Source of the DNA: Gulosibacter macacae
GTDB taxonomy: Bacteria > Actinomycetota > Actinomycetes > Actinomycetales > Microbacteriaceae
DNA: 64,000 nt
Assembly (NCBI RefSeq): GCF_003865375.1
Contig: NZ_RQVS01000001.1
Location: 124,001 to 188,000 of the forward strand
Direction of reading: 5' to 3'
In this document: piece after piece, positions 1-8,336 of the stretch
How the letters are laid out: each line of letters opens with the position of its first letter
Numbering within the stretch: the first letter of the stretch is position 1
Notes under the pieces: generated by a model
What the model was told of the DNA's origin: nothing
What the model saw: only the letters and a program-made list of their open reading frames with translations
Database searches by the model: none
Translations under genes and position numbers: made by a program

Positions 1-1347
1 AACCCGAAATTGCGCGCGTTCATCACCGTCACCGCCGACGCCGCTCGCGAACGTGCCGCCAACCTTGACGCGACCCGCGCTGACGGCGCCTGGGCGCACA
101 AGCGCCGCCACGAGCATCCGCTCTGGAGCCTGCCGTTCGGCGATAAAGACCTCATCGATCGCGCTGGTGTGCCTTCAAGCTACGGCTCGCGCGCGATGGC
201 TGGGTTCGTGCCCGAGGTCTCGGCACCGCTCGTCGACACGATGGATGCGGCTGGCGGCATTTCACTCGGCAAGACGAACACGCCCGAATTTGGGTTCCCG
301 AGTTACACCGAAAACCTGCTCGACGGCGGTGTTGCCCGCAATCCCTGGGACACCGACTTCGGCCCCGGCGGTTCGAGTGGCGGCGCGGCAGTCGCCGTCG
401 CGGCGCGCATGCTGCCGTTCGCTCCCGGCAGCGACGGCGGCGGCTCCATCCGCATCCCGGCGGCAGCCTGTGGGCTCGTGGGACTCAAGCCCTCGCGCGG
501 CCGAGTTCCGGATGCGAGCGGGGTCGACTCGCTCGGCGGGCTCGTCGTTGCCGGGCCCATTGCTCGCTCCATTGAGGATGCGGCGCTCCTCCTCGATGGC
601 ATGATTGCGCGCGGCTACGGCGGGAAGCCCCGCGACCGCTTCGCGCTCACCGCGCCGAATGAGCAAGCTTCCTTCGTCGACGCACTCGTCGACCCGGTGC
701 GTCCCTTGCGCATCGGCTGGAACACCTGGTCGCCGTGGGCGAGTCATTACGAGATCGCGCTCGACGCTGAAGCCGACGCCGTGCTCCACGACACGCTGCG
801 TCTCGCCGAGAAACTCGGCCACCGCATCCAGCCGCTTGAGCCGACGCCGTTTCCCGACTACTTCGATGCCTTCCGCATGATCTGGCAGGGTGGCGCGGCT
901 TCGCTACCGCTTGGCGACGAGGCCCTCGGCGCAGTTGAGCCGCTCACGCGCTGGCTGGTCGGAGAGGGGCGCAAGCGCGGAGCGGGAGAACTCGCGGCCG
1001 CGCTCGCGACGCTCTCGCGCTTCGAACAGCAGATCATTGCCGACTACGCCGAAGTCGACCTCGTGCTCACTCCGGCGCTGGCACTGCCGCCCCGACCGCT
1101 CGGCTGGTACGACGCGAGCGACGGCGAGCGCAACTTCGAACAGCAGTGCCAGTACACGCCGTACACGAGCTACGTGAATGTTGCCGGGCTCCCGGCGATC
1201 ACCCTGCCGGTCGCCGCGCATCCGCTGCCCTACGGTGTGCAGGCGATTGGCCGCCGCGGTGACGAAGTGACGCTCCTGCGCTTTGGTCGTCAGCTGGAAC
1301 GTGAACTCGGTTGGGATGGGCGAGTGCCGCCGGTATTGCGCACATAG
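1..1347 (+). CDS. Amidase signature family enzyme (5' partial)
   Basis: Hydrolyses a carboxamide bond; the natural substrate cannot be told from sequence. The frame is open from base 1 (reads NPKLRAF), so the N-terminus lies outside the window; 448 residues are visible against roughly 460-500 for the family. The Ser-cisSer-Lys machinery is present: catalytic Lys in FGDKDL (codon at 145-147), the Gly/Ser-rich GPGGSSGGAAVAVA segment (about 361-402) and GSDGGGSIRIPA (about 430-465). GatA is unlikely because no gatC or gatB is adjacent and the C-terminus (PYGVQAIGRRGDE) is of the generic amidase type. Its 3' end overlaps the convergent HExxH gene by 58 bp. Confidence 0.9.
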   Translation, partial: NPKLRAFITVTADAARERAANLDATRADGAWAHKRRHEHPLWSLPFGDKDLIDRAGVPSSYGSRAMAGFVPEVSAPLVDTMDAAGGISLGKTNTPEFGFPSYTENLLDGGVARNPWDTDFGPGGSSGGAAVAVAARMLPFAPGSDGGGSIRIPAAACGLVGLKPSRGRVPDASGVDSLGGLVVAGPIARSIEDAALLLDGMIARGYGGKPRDRFALTAPNEQASFVDALVDPVRPLRIGWNTWSPWASHYEIALDAEADAVLHDTLRLAEKLGHRIQPLEPTPFPDYFDAFRMIWQGGAASLPLGDEALGAVEPLTRWLVGEGRKRGAGELAAALATLSRFEQQIIADYAEVDLVLTPALALPPRPLGWYDASDGERNFEQQCQYTPYTSYVNVAGLPAITLPVAAHPLPYGVQAIGRRGDEVTLLRFGRQLERELGWDGRVPPVLRT

Positions 1348-1727
1348 CCGCCGTCTTCGAGCCCGGCCTCAATTTCGAAGCGATTGGTGAGCGGATTGTT
1401 GCCGGCGATGCCATAGAGGATGGGGAAAAGCATCCCGTAGCGCCGCCACTGGTCGACGTGCACAAGTTCGTGCTTGAGCACGCGCGGATGCACGTTTTGG
1501 TTCGTGATGTAGACGCGGCCGACGCAAACTCCGCCGCGGCGGAACGCCCATTTCGGCAGGCCGGTGCAGATGATGAGTTCGCCGTGGCGCTTGATGCGGC
1601 CGACCGACAGTGGGACTCCCCAGAGGAGTCCCACTGCGGTTGCGAACCCAAAGCCAACTCGCGAAATTGGCGAGTCAAGCATCAGCGTGCGCGCGGCCCG
1701 CGCCAGCGAGCCCGGTCGGCGTGCCAC
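1290..1727 (-). CDS. Small HExxH-motif protein, putative metalloprotease-like
   Basis: 145-residue protein of unknown function starting at GTG. Residues 86-90 read HELVH followed by DQWRRYG, a zincin-like HExxH helix, and an FEIEAGLEDG segment near 116-125 could supply a third ligand. A hydrophobic stretch lies near residues 25-42. Related actinobacterial proteins are often labelled 'Fe-S oxidoreductase', but no cysteine cluster supports that here. The start overlaps the stop of pspA by one base (TAGTG), so the gene is probably translationally coupled to pspA. Whether it cleaves protein is not shown by the sequence. Confidence 0.7.
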   Translation of the reverse strand: MARRPGSLARAARTLMLDSPISRVGFGFATAVGLLWGVPLSVGRIKRHGELIICTGLPKWAFRRGGVCVGRVYITNQNVHPRVLKHELVHVDQWRRYGMLFPILYGIAGNNPLTNRFEIEAGLEDGGYVRNTGGTRPSQPSSRSS

Positions 1728-2461
1728 TACTGGGTGATGGCCTGCTGGCCGCCCGACTTAAGTGCGGCAAGGCGAGCCTCAACTTCGGTCATCTGACCGA
1801 GGTCTTCAAGCTGCTCGAACTGACGGTCGAGGCTCGAGGCCTGCAGTTCCTGCTGGCCGCGCACCTTCGCCTCCTCGCGACGTACCTTCTCTTCGAAGCG
1901 GCCGAGGTCGGCAGTCGGGTCGAGCACGTTGATCTGGGCGAGCGCCTCGTTGACCTTGGTCTGCGCCTCAGCCGACTTCGCGCGAGCGGCGAGCTCGTCA
2001 CGCTTCGACGAGAGCTGGTCAAGCTTGGCGCGCATACCGTCGAGACCGTTCTTGAGCTGGTCGACAACCTTCGTCTGCGCCTCGATCTGCGGTGCGACGC
2101 GCTTGACGTTCGCCTCTTCGTCGAGCTGACGCGAAAGCGCAACCTTGGCGAGGTTGTCGAATTTGTCGGCCGATGCGGTGTCGCCATTCGTACGGAAGTC
2201 ATCGGCGCGCTGTGAGGCGGCAAGCGCCTTCTGGCCCCACTCGCGAGCGTCCTGCTCGTCCTGACGAGCGTCGTCCTCCATCATGCGCAAGTTGCCGATG
2301 GTTTGCGCGATGGCGGCCTCGGCCTCGTTGATGTTGGCCGAGTAGTCACGGATGAGCTGGTCGATCATGAGTGCCGGGTCTTCGGCCTGGTCGATGAGCG
2401 CGTTGATGTTGGCGCGCACGAGCTGGGTAATGCGGCCAAAGATGGACTGCTTCTGTGCCAT
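1727..2461 (-). CDS. pspA: PspA/IM30 family membrane-stress protein
   Basis: 244 residues, almost entirely long amphipathic helix/coiled coil, the hallmark of PspA/Vipp1 proteins that polymerise on the inner membrane face and protect it under envelope stress. The N-terminal helix (about 1-24) is followed by the family motif EDPALMIDQLIRD (residues 27-39). Length fits the family (220-260). A GGAAGGA Shine-Dalgarno lies about 10 nt before the ATG. It sits downstream of the TPM-domain gene on the same strand and is coupled to the HExxH gene after it, suggesting an envelope-maintenance group. No PspBC or PspF partner is seen, as usual in actinobacteria. Confidence 0.92.
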   Translation of the reverse strand: MAQKQSIFGRITQLVRANINALIDQAEDPALMIDQLIRDYSANINEAEAAIAQTIGNLRMMEDDARQDEQDAREWGQKALAASQRADDFRTNGDTASADKFDNLAKVALSRQLDEEANVKRVAPQIEAQTKVVDQLKNGLDGMRAKLDQLSSKRDELAARAKSAEAQTKVNEALAQINVLDPTADLGRFEEKVRREEAKVRGQQELQASSLDRQFEQLEDLGQMTEVEARLAALKSGGQQAITQ

Positions 2462-2560
2462 GGTCGGTGGTCCTTCCGAGTGGGTTGGTGCCGGGTTGCT
2501 GCTTGGTCAGGATGGTCGTTTGGACTGAATGAAGTCTGTGGTTGGGGGTGCGGCTTGGGT

Positions 2561-2596
2561 GATCTCGGTACCGCCTGCGGCCTACTCGATCAACCA
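2561..2596. repeat. Dispersed intergenic repeat, copy 1
   Basis: Sequence of the type GATCTCGGTACC-GCCTGCGGCCTACTCGATCAACCA lying between pspA and the TPM gene. The same core (CTCG-TAC, GGCC palindrome, TACTCGATCAACCA) recurs at 10099-10192 and in variant form at 7246-7309. Confidence 0.75.
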
Positions 2597-2607
2597 AACC
2601 TGGCCGC

Positions 2608-4782
2608 TCAGCGGCGGCGACCACCGCCGGAAGCACGGAAGCCACCGCCACCGGAAGATCGGAATCCGCCGCCGCCGAAGCTACCGCCGAATCCGCTACG
2701 CGAGCCGCCGCCGCGACGCTGACCGCCGCCCGACGACGAGAAGCCGCCGCCGCCGCCGAAAATGCTGCCGCCACCGCCGAGGCCGCCCCAATTGTTCGTC
2801 TGGCGGCGCGAACCGCCACCGTCACTGAGAATGCCACCGATGATGCCGCCGAGAATCGCATTCGTGAGTGAATCGCCGCTTGATTGGGTGCGGTAGCCGG
2901 AGCGGTAGTCGCCGTAGTTGCGGTCGTAGCCACTGCCGCCGAACTGCTGCTGTGATGAGTAAACCTGGCTCAATTCGCGTTCGGCAGAATCGAGCGCGAG
3001 CTTCGCGAGCCGCGTGGCTTCGTCGGCCGCCGTGAGCGCGGCGAACAGATCGGTCGACGAGAGTGTCTCGGCGCGCGTGAGCTCCTGCGTTGCCTGATCG
3101 AGCCGAGTGCGGGGGAGCGAACTCAGCGCTCCGCGTCGGGTCTGAATGAACGTGGATGCGGCAGCCACCTCCGCCTGTGCCGTGCCGAGGGCCTGGGGCA
3201 GGCGCTGCGTCGCGTGGTCGAACTGTTCCTTCGCCGTGAGCGAGCCCTGCAGGGCGGTGGCGAGCTGCGTGCCGATGGCCTGCATCCGATCGAGCGTCGC
3301 AAACGGATCGCGGTGCACGCCTCCCTCGGCCTCGACCGAGGCGAGCACTCGCTCGGCCTCGGCGATGATCGCCGGCGATTGCGGATCGATCGTGTACTTG
3401 CCACTCGCCTCGCGGCTCAACGATTGCAGCGTGCCGAGGTCGCGGCGAAGCGCGGCCGCATGTGCCGAAATTGTGCCAGCGGCATTGTCGATGGCCTCGG
3501 CAGCCGTGTCGAGCCGAGTCGAGAGCGTGTCGAATTGCGCGAGCGCATTCTCTGCATCCGAAATATCAACCGTCGCCGCACCCGCGTTGCCGACTTCGAG
3601 CCCACGACGGGCGTTCTCGGCCTCGTCTTGCGCGAGCGCGAGCATGTCACGCGATTGCGCGAGATCTTGGTCGATCTTGGCAAACGCGGTGGTTTCGAAG
3701 CGCGAGCGGGAGGAATCCGCCCAGCGCTCGCGCTCGGCGAGCCGGGTGGCTGCCGTCGAGATCGCCGTCTGCGCTGCGGTGAGGAGCTGCGGTGCGTGTT
3801 CTTGCCGGGCACGCAATTGCTGGAACTTCGCAACCTCGGCGCTGAGTTCTTGCTGGGCGACCTCGGTGTGCTGTTCGATGCCCTCGAGCCATGAACTCTG
3901 TTGCTCCGGCGTGTCGGGAATCGCGTCAAGGAGTTGCGCTTGCAATGCGAATGCCTCGTGACTGCGCTGCTTCGCGCTCTTGAGCGCGGCGCGCAACGAG
4001 TCGGTTGCTTCGCTGCCGAACTGCGCCTCGGCAAAGCCGAGTTCTTCTTCGGATGAGCGGATGAGGTTGTCGGTGCGCACGAGTTGCTGCGAGGCACTCT
4101 GCAGGCGCGACTCGAGTGCCTGCGCGGCCTCGGCTTCGGCAAGCTGCTTTTGCTTCGACGCCTTGCGCCGGCGGGACAGGAAGATGCCGCCGAGGAGGCC
4201 CGCGACGGCGAGCGCACCAACGCCGAGCGCGATCGTGCCGACGCCGGAGGCGTTGTCAGCGCTTGCGGGGCCAGGCTCACCACCGCCGGTTCCGCCACCG
4301 TTCGTACTCCCAAGTGACTGCCGCAGGCCGTCAGCCACCGAAATTGCGGCCGCCGAAATATCACTGCGGTTGAGATCGGTGAGCACCTGGTTTTCGATAT
4401 CGCGCACATCACCATCGCTGAGCGGAAGCGCTGAAGAAGTGTTCAACCCGTATTCGCCCGAGCCGAGGCCGACGTAGAAAACCACATCGCGGTCGCCAAG
4501 ACCCGAGCGTTCGGCAACTTCAGTCGCCCAGTCGAAGCCATCGGAGGGGCTTTCGAACCGTTGCACGACCACCACATAGAGCGAGACACCGGTGTCATCG
4601 CGCAAGACCTTCGCGGCCTGTTCGATATCGGCAACGCGATCCACGGTGCCAGTCGTGTCGGTCACCGTCGTCGTCACTCGCATCGGCGTCTCTGCCGAGG
4701 CTGGCGCGGCGGGCGCGACAACTCCCGCCGCGATGAGCACCGCGGCGACCAACGCGAGCATGATTGAGCGCAACCGGGCCAT
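2608..4782 (-). CDS. TPM-domain membrane protein with long coiled coil and Gly-rich tail
   Basis: 724 residues from the ATG at 4782, chosen over the ATG at 4788 because AGGAGG then sits 8-9 nt upstream. Order of parts: signal peptide (about 1-30, ending APASAETP), a TPM (DUF477) domain (about 32-160), a Gly-rich linker, one membrane helix (about 181-203) followed by RRRKASKQKQ, a long cytoplasmic coiled coil rich in Ala/Glu/Gln (about 210-620), and a Gly/Ser/Arg/Phe-rich tail of repeated GGGGF units. TPM domains occur in proteins linked to photosystem repair and in exported membrane proteins; the role here is not known. It precedes pspA on the same strand. Confidence 0.85.
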   Translation of the reverse strand: MARLRSIMLALVAAVLIAAGVVAPAAPASAETPMRVTTTVTDTTGTVDRVADIEQAAKVLRDDTGVSLYVVVVQRFESPSDGFDWATEVAERSGLGDRDVVFYVGLGSGEYGLNTSSALPLSDGDVRDIENQVLTDLNRSDISAAAISVADGLRQSLGSTNGGGTGGGEPGPASADNASGVGTIALGVGALAVAGLLGGIFLSRRRKASKQKQLAEAEAAQALESRLQSASQQLVRTDNLIRSSEEELGFAEAQFGSEATDSLRAALKSAKQRSHEAFALQAQLLDAIPDTPEQQSSWLEGIEQHTEVAQQELSAEVAKFQQLRARQEHAPQLLTAAQTAISTAATRLAERERWADSSRSRFETTAFAKIDQDLAQSRDMLALAQDEAENARRGLEVGNAGAATVDISDAENALAQFDTLSTRLDTAAEAIDNAAGTISAHAAALRRDLGTLQSLSREASGKYTIDPQSPAIIAEAERVLASVEAEGGVHRDPFATLDRMQAIGTQLATALQGSLTAKEQFDHATQRLPQALGTAQAEVAAASTFIQTRRGALSSLPRTRLDQATQELTRAETLSSTDLFAALTAADEATRLAKLALDSAERELSQVYSSQQQFGGSGYDRNYGDYRSGYRTQSSGDSLTNAILGGIIGGILSDGGGSRRQTNNWGGLGGGGSIFGGGGGFSSSGGGQRRGGGSRSGFGGSFGGGGFRSSGGGGFRASGGGRRR

Positions 4783-4818
4783 GTGCATCCCCTCCTCATT
4801 GGGAAGTCTCGTAGCGCC

Positions 4819-4824
4819 AATTTA
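4819..4824 (-). promoter_or_regulatory. Candidate -10 box for the TPM gene
   Basis: TAAATT on the minus strand, about 36 bases before the chosen ATG, leaving room for a short leader carrying AGGAGG. No clear -35 is visible. Confidence 0.35.
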
Positions 4825-4881
4825 GGGGAGAAGATTCGCGTGCGGTCTGTGAACAGTTCGCACCGGCGAAACCTCGGTCGC

Positions 4882-4887
4882 TAGTCT
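4882..4887 (+). promoter_or_regulatory. Candidate -10 box for the DivIVA-like gene
   Basis: TAGTCT matches TAnnnT; a start site near 4894 would give a leader of about 36 nt with GGAGG at 4920-4924. Confidence 0.45.
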
Positions 4888-4929
4888 TGTGGGCGGAATT
4901 TGTCCGTCACCGTCCAACTGGAGGCTCAT

Positions 4930-5205
4930 ATGCGAAGCGACGACGTACTCAAGGAACAGTTCCGTCAAACGAAGTACTCGATCGGCTACGACCAACAAGA
5001 AGTCGATTCATTCCTCGACCGAGTTGTCGACACACTGCGCAGCTACGAGGCTGGCGACAACCCCGAGAACCTGCTTACGGCCAAGAATGTGCAGACTGTG
5101 CAGTTCGCCTCGACCCGATACCGCGAGGGATACGACCCGCAAGAAGTCGACCACCTGCTTGACCGGCTCACGGTCGCCTTCGAGGCGTTGGAGCGCGACA
5201 ACTAA
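4930..5205 (+). CDS. Small DivIVA-domain protein with two tandem motifs
   Basis: 91 residues from the ATG at 4930, set by GGAGG at 4920-4924 five bases upstream; an upstream in-frame GTG at 4900 lacks such a site. It contains two consecutive DivIVA-type units: QTKYSIGYDQQEVDSFLDRV and ASTRYREGYDPQEVDHLLDR, each with the GYD..EVD.fLDr signature that in DivIVA/Wag31 forms the curvature-sensing N-terminal hairpin. The long coiled-coil tail of full-length Wag31 is absent, so this resembles the short DivIVA-domain proteins of actinobacteria whose role in polar growth is unclear. Confidence 0.85.
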   Translation: MRSDDVLKEQFRQTKYSIGYDQQEVDSFLDRVVDTLRSYEAGDNPENLLTAKNVQTVQFASTRYREGYDPQEVDHLLDRLTVAFEALERDN

Positions 5206-5213
5206 GTCTGTGG

Positions 5214-5219
5214 TAGAAC
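5214..5219 (+). promoter_or_regulatory. Possible leaderless -10 box (TAGAAC) for the glutamine amidotransferase gene
   Basis: TAGAAC lies seven bases before the ATG at 5227. It deviates from TAnnnT in the last base, so it is weaker than the others in this window. Confidence 0.35.
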
Positions 5220-5226
5220 TTCGGCC

Positions 5227-5979
5227 ATGACTCTGCTACACCTGTTGGTGATTGAGGCCACTCAACACCGCCCAGATTCCGTATTCACGGGACTGCTCGA
5301 ACCGCTTACCGTTCAGGTACTGGATGTGGCAGCTGACAATGGTTGGAAACCCGAGCGCCTCGCCATTGGCGATGTGACGCCCGAAGAAATCTCGGCGGCG
5401 TACGACCGCGCTGATGCCATCGTGGTGATGGGCGGCGACGATGTTGATCCGCAGTTTTATGGGGCTTCCAGCGACTATGAAGGGGCTGGCCACTTCGTCA
5501 CCCTGGCTGATGAGCGCACCCTCGCAATGATTCGGAAATCGGCGACCGAGCGCATCCCGCTGCTCGGTATTTGCCGCGGTGAGCAGTTGCTCAATGTGGC
5601 CCACGGCGGCACGCTCGTGCAGCACCTCGAACTTGCCGACGACCACCGATACGCGCCCGAGCTTGATCGGGATGCGGAGTTCATCAAGCATCCCGTCACT
5701 ATTGAGCCGGGGTCAGAGCTTTTCCAGCTCTTCGGGCCAGAGCTCACTGCCGTGGAGTCATCGCATCACCAGGCGGTTGACCGGCTTGCGCCCGGGATGC
5801 GGGCGAGCGCATTCGCTCCTGACGGCACCATCGAAGCCATCGAGCACACCAGCGTGCCGCAGTTTGCTGTGCAATGGCATCCAGAGGCAGAATCTTCGCT
5901 TCCCGACCAATTGCCGACGCTGCTTGGCGCACTCCGTGCCGCAGTGACGACAGTGGCCGTCCCCACCACCATGAATTGA
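5227..5979 (+). CDS. Class I glutamine amidotransferase-like / gamma-glutamyl-GABA hydrolase family protein
   Basis: 250 residues of the peptidase C26 / PuuD type, which hydrolyse gamma-glutamyl amides. The nucleophile is Cys116 in LLGICRGEQLLNVAHGG; His218 and Glu220 in FAVQWHPEAE complete the triad. The oxyanion segment VVMGGDDVDPQFYG (67-79) is typical of the family. Length matches PuuD (about 250). No putrescine-degradation genes are adjacent, so the actual substrate is unknown. It is followed 12 bases downstream by the YCII gene, probably in one transcript. Confidence 0.85.
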   Translation: MTLLHLLVIEATQHRPDSVFTGLLEPLTVQVLDVAADNGWKPERLAIGDVTPEEISAAYDRADAIVVMGGDDVDPQFYGASSDYEGAGHFVTLADERTLAMIRKSATERIPLLGICRGEQLLNVAHGGTLVQHLELADDHRYAPELDRDAEFIKHPVTIEPGSELFQLFGPELTAVESSHHQAVDRLAPGMRASAFAPDGTIEAIEHTSVPQFAVQWHPEAESSLPDQLPTLLGALRAAVTTVAVPTTMN

Positions 5980-5991
5980 TTGGAGCCCATC

Positions 5992-6339
5992 ATGGGTCAC
6001 TATCTGCTTGCCATTCACCACACCGATGAGGCTCCGATGGGGGAGGGCGCGACGATGGATGACATCATCGCCGATGTCTCGGCCTTCAATCAGGATCTTC
6101 AAGAGCAAGAGGCCTGGGTGTATGCCGGTGGCCTGCAGCCGGCCGCGAACTCGGTGATCGTCGACGGTCGCAATGACTCGACGGCGCAGGAGCCGGGTAC
6201 GGTTGTGCCCGGCGAATTGCAGCTCGGCGGCATGTGGATCATTGACGCGCCGGATGACGCGGCCGCGGCGGCATGGGCCCTGCGCGCGTCGGCGGCGTGC
6301 CGCTTCCCGGTCGAGGTGCGCGCCTTCCACAGCGAGTAA
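5992..6339 (+). CDS. YCII-related domain protein
   Basis: 115 residues from the ATG at 5992, preceded by GGAG at 5982-5985; an in-frame TTG at 5980 is less likely. The alpha-beta fold shows the YCII pattern: start HYLLAIHH, a central PGELQLGGMWIIDAPDDA strand-turn, and a C-terminal FPVEVRAF strand. YCII proteins (also DGPF proteins) are small dimeric ferredoxin-like folds, often encoded near ECF sigma factors or acting as lactonase-like enzymes. Here the neighbour is an amidotransferase gene and no sigma factor is nearby. Function unknown. Confidence 0.85.
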   Translation: MGHYLLAIHHTDEAPMGEGATMDDIIADVSAFNQDLQEQEAWVYAGGLQPAANSVIVDGRNDSTAQEPGTVVPGELQLGGMWIIDAPDDAAAAAWALRASAACRFPVEVRAFHSE

Positions 6340-6350
6340 TTCGTTTTGTG

Positions 6351-6385
6351 GCTGAGGGGCTCGCCAGCGCGGCGAGCCCCTCAGC
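6351..6385 (+). terminator. Strong hairpin terminator after the YCII gene
   Basis: Perfect 15-bp inverted repeat: left arm 6351-6365, five-base loop 6366-6370, right arm 6371-6385, followed by GTTTC. It begins 11 bases after the stop codon and separates the transcript from the next gene. Confidence 0.8.
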
Positions 6386-6448
6386 GTTTCCGCGTGCTGA
6401 GGTTCTCGAAGCAGGAAACATTGCCACGAGACGCGCAGGCGCCGCGGC

Positions 6449-6454
6449 TACGGT
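6449..6454 (+). promoter_or_regulatory. -10 box (TACGGT) for a leaderless transcript
   Basis: TACGGT ends seven bases before the ATG at 6462, the geometry of a leaderless mRNA; no Shine-Dalgarno is present before this ATG. Confidence 0.5.
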
Positions 6455-6461
6455 CGGGCCC

Positions 6462-7232
6462 ATGAGCATCCTCGACAAGGCAACTACCCTCAAGGCCCTC
6501 CACGAGTCCGACACGATTCTCCGCATGGTGAACGTGTGGGATGCCATCTCGACCAAGACCGTCGCCGACCTGCCCGAAACCAAGGCAATCGCGACCGCCG
6601 GGCACTCGATTGCAGCGTCCCATGGCTACGCCGATGGGCAGATTCCGCTTGAAGTGGCGCTCGGTGCGATCCAGCGTATTGTCGCGGCCACTGACCTGCC
6701 GGTGACGGCCGACCTCGACGCCGGCTTCGGCGATCCAGGCAACACGGTGCGTCGGGCGATCGACCTCGGGGTGGTGGGCGCCAACGTTGAAGACCGATTG
6801 GTCGGCCTCGACGAGGCGGTCGCGAATGTGCGCGCGATCGTCAAGGCTGGCGAGGATGCGGGCATCCCGTTCCAGCTCAACGCCCGCACTGACGCCATCG
6901 TTCGCGGCGGAGACAAGCCGATGGACGAGAAGCTGGCCGATGCGATTGAGCGTGGCCGAGCGTACCTCGGTGAGGGTGCCGCACTCGTGTTCGTGCCGGG
7001 TGTGCTCGACCGTGAGGCCACCGAACAGCTCGTGGATGCGTTTGGTCGTGGCAAGCTCAGCGTGATCGGCCTGCCCGGGGCGCTTTCGGCGGCCGAATAC
7101 GAGTCGCTCGGCGTTGCGCGCATCACCTACGGCCCGACGACTCAGCGCGTGGCCTTGCGGGCGCTCCAAGAACTCGCGACTGACCTCTACGCCGATGGCG
7201 TCATCCCACTCGACACGCCCGCGTTGAACTAG
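6462..7232 (+). CDS. Isocitrate lyase/PEP mutase superfamily protein
   Basis: 256 residues from the ATG at 6462. The fold is the PEP mutase/isocitrate lyase TIM barrel: N-terminal LHESDTILRMVNVWDAISTK, metal-binding region VTADLDAGFGDPGNTVRRA, GANVEDRLVG, and FQLNARTDAIVRGG. The KKCGH-type catalytic loop of isocitrate lyase is absent and the length (about 255) fits the oxaloacetate decarboxylase or carboxyvinyl-carboxyphosphonate mutase-like branch; such proteins are usually of unproven substrate. It lies upstream of a DHDPS-like aldolase, but a repeat element separates the two. Confidence 0.88.
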   Translation: MSILDKATTLKALHESDTILRMVNVWDAISTKTVADLPETKAIATAGHSIAASHGYADGQIPLEVALGAIQRIVAATDLPVTADLDAGFGDPGNTVRRAIDLGVVGANVEDRLVGLDEAVANVRAIVKAGEDAGIPFQLNARTDAIVRGGDKPMDEKLADAIERGRAYLGEGAALVFVPGVLDREATEQLVDAFGRGKLSVIGLPGALSAAEYESLGVARITYGPTTQRVALRALQELATDLYADGVIPLDTPALN

Positions 7233-7245
7233 GCTCGCCCTCGCG

Positions 7246-7309
7246 GAAGGGTCTCGATACGCGCTCCGCGCTACTCGACCACCCAAAGAAGCTCGACCAC
7301 CCAAAGAAG
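7246..7309. repeat. Dispersed intergenic repeat, variant copy with an internal 18-bp tandem duplication
   Basis: Begins GAAGGGTCTCGATACGCG and continues CTCCGCGCTACTCGACCACCC. The 18-bp unit CTCGACCACCCAAAGAAG is then present twice in tandem (7274-7291 and 7292-7309). A further partly inverted copy (GGGTCGAGTCGCGAAGGGTCTCGAG) follows to about 7340. Confidence 0.75.
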
Positions 7310-7365
7310 CTGGAGGGTCGAGTCGCGAAGGGTCTCGAGATCCCACGTCCACCCCGAGGAAGTCC

Positions 7366-8274
7366 ATGACCAACCCCTTCACTGGCCTCTCAGCCTTCCC
7401 GCTCACACCGCTGCGCGATGACCGGGTCGATGAGCGCGCGTTTATCGGGCTCCTCGACCGGCTCGTGGGTGCCGGCGTTGATTCGATTACTGCGCTCGGG
7501 TCGACCGGATCGTATGCATATCTCGATCCCGATGAGCGGGCCCGCGTCGCGCACCTCGCGGCCGAACATGCCGGGGCGACCCCAGTATTTGTTGGCGTTG
7601 GAGACCTGCGAACCTCACGCATCCTCAAGCACATTGATGCTGCACAGGATGCTGGGGCCGCCGGGCTCCTCTTGGCTCCGATGACCTACCAGCCGCTCAT
7701 GGTCAACGACGTCGTTGAACTCTTCCGCACCGTCATTGAACACACTGAGCTGCCGGTGATCGTCTATGACAACCCCGGCACCACCCACTTCACCTTCACG
7801 ACCGAGCTCTACGCGCGCATCGCCGAGTTGCCAGGTATCGCCTCGATCAAGATTCCCGGGATTCCAGGGGAGCCGAGCGAGGTTGCCAAGCGGGTGGCGA
7901 GCATCCGTGAGGTCATTCCCAAGCACGTGTCGATTGGAATCTCGGGGGATGCGTATGGTGCCGCCGGACTCATTGGCGGCTGCGACGCCTGGTACACCGC
8001 CGTTGGCGGCACGATCCCGGGCCCAATGGTCAAGATCACCCGCGCAGTCCAGCAGGGTCGAGCCGCGGATGCGCTCGCTGAGTCGGAACGATTGGCACCG
8101 CTCTGGGAACTGTTCGCGGAGTTTGGCGGCAGCCTGCGAGTGACTGCCGCGATCGCGGAGTTCCTCGGACTTGTTGGTGCGCGAAGCCTGCCGCTCCCCA
8201 TCCAGGGGCTCGATGCCGCGCAACGCGCGAGAGTTGCGGAAGTTGTCGACGAACTTCAGCTGGACGTGCCCTGA
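7366..8274 (+). CDS. Dihydrodipicolinate synthase/N-acetylneuraminate lyase family aldolase
   Basis: 302 residues of the class I aldolase family that forms a Schiff base with pyruvate or another 2-oxoacid. The Schiff-base lysine is Lys162 in IASIKIPG and the conserved Tyr134 is in YDNPGTT. The substrate loop reads GSTGS (45-49) instead of the GTTGE of genuine DapA, so a catabolic aldolase or hydratase is more likely than lysine biosynthesis. A GAGGAAG site lies six bases before the ATG. No sugar-acid genes are adjacent to indicate the substrate. Confidence 0.88.
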   Translation: MTNPFTGLSAFPLTPLRDDRVDERAFIGLLDRLVGAGVDSITALGSTGSYAYLDPDERARVAHLAAEHAGATPVFVGVGDLRTSRILKHIDAAQDAGAAGLLLAPMTYQPLMVNDVVELFRTVIEHTELPVIVYDNPGTTHFTFTTELYARIAELPGIASIKIPGIPGEPSEVAKRVASIREVIPKHVSIGISGDAYGAAGLIGGCDAWYTAVGGTIPGPMVKITRAVQQGRAADALAESERLAPLWELFAEFGGSLRVTAAIAEFLGLVGARSLPLPIQGLDAAQRARVAEVVDELQLDVP

Positions 8275-8324
8275 GGTTCTCGAAGGGCGGCGAGACGATA
8301 CGAACCCTCACCTTCGCCGCAGAC

Positions 8325-8330
8325 TACGAT
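8325..8330 (+). promoter_or_regulatory. -10 box (TACGAT) for a leaderless trhO transcript
   Basis: TACGAT ends six bases before the GTG at 8337; no Shine-Dalgarno is visible. Confidence 0.55.
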
Positions 8331-8336
8331 CGACGG

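Noticed and set aside
4900-4929. Upstream GTG start for the DivIVA-like gene
   Set aside because: GGAGG is perfectly spaced to the ATG at 4930 and the ten extra residues are not family-like.
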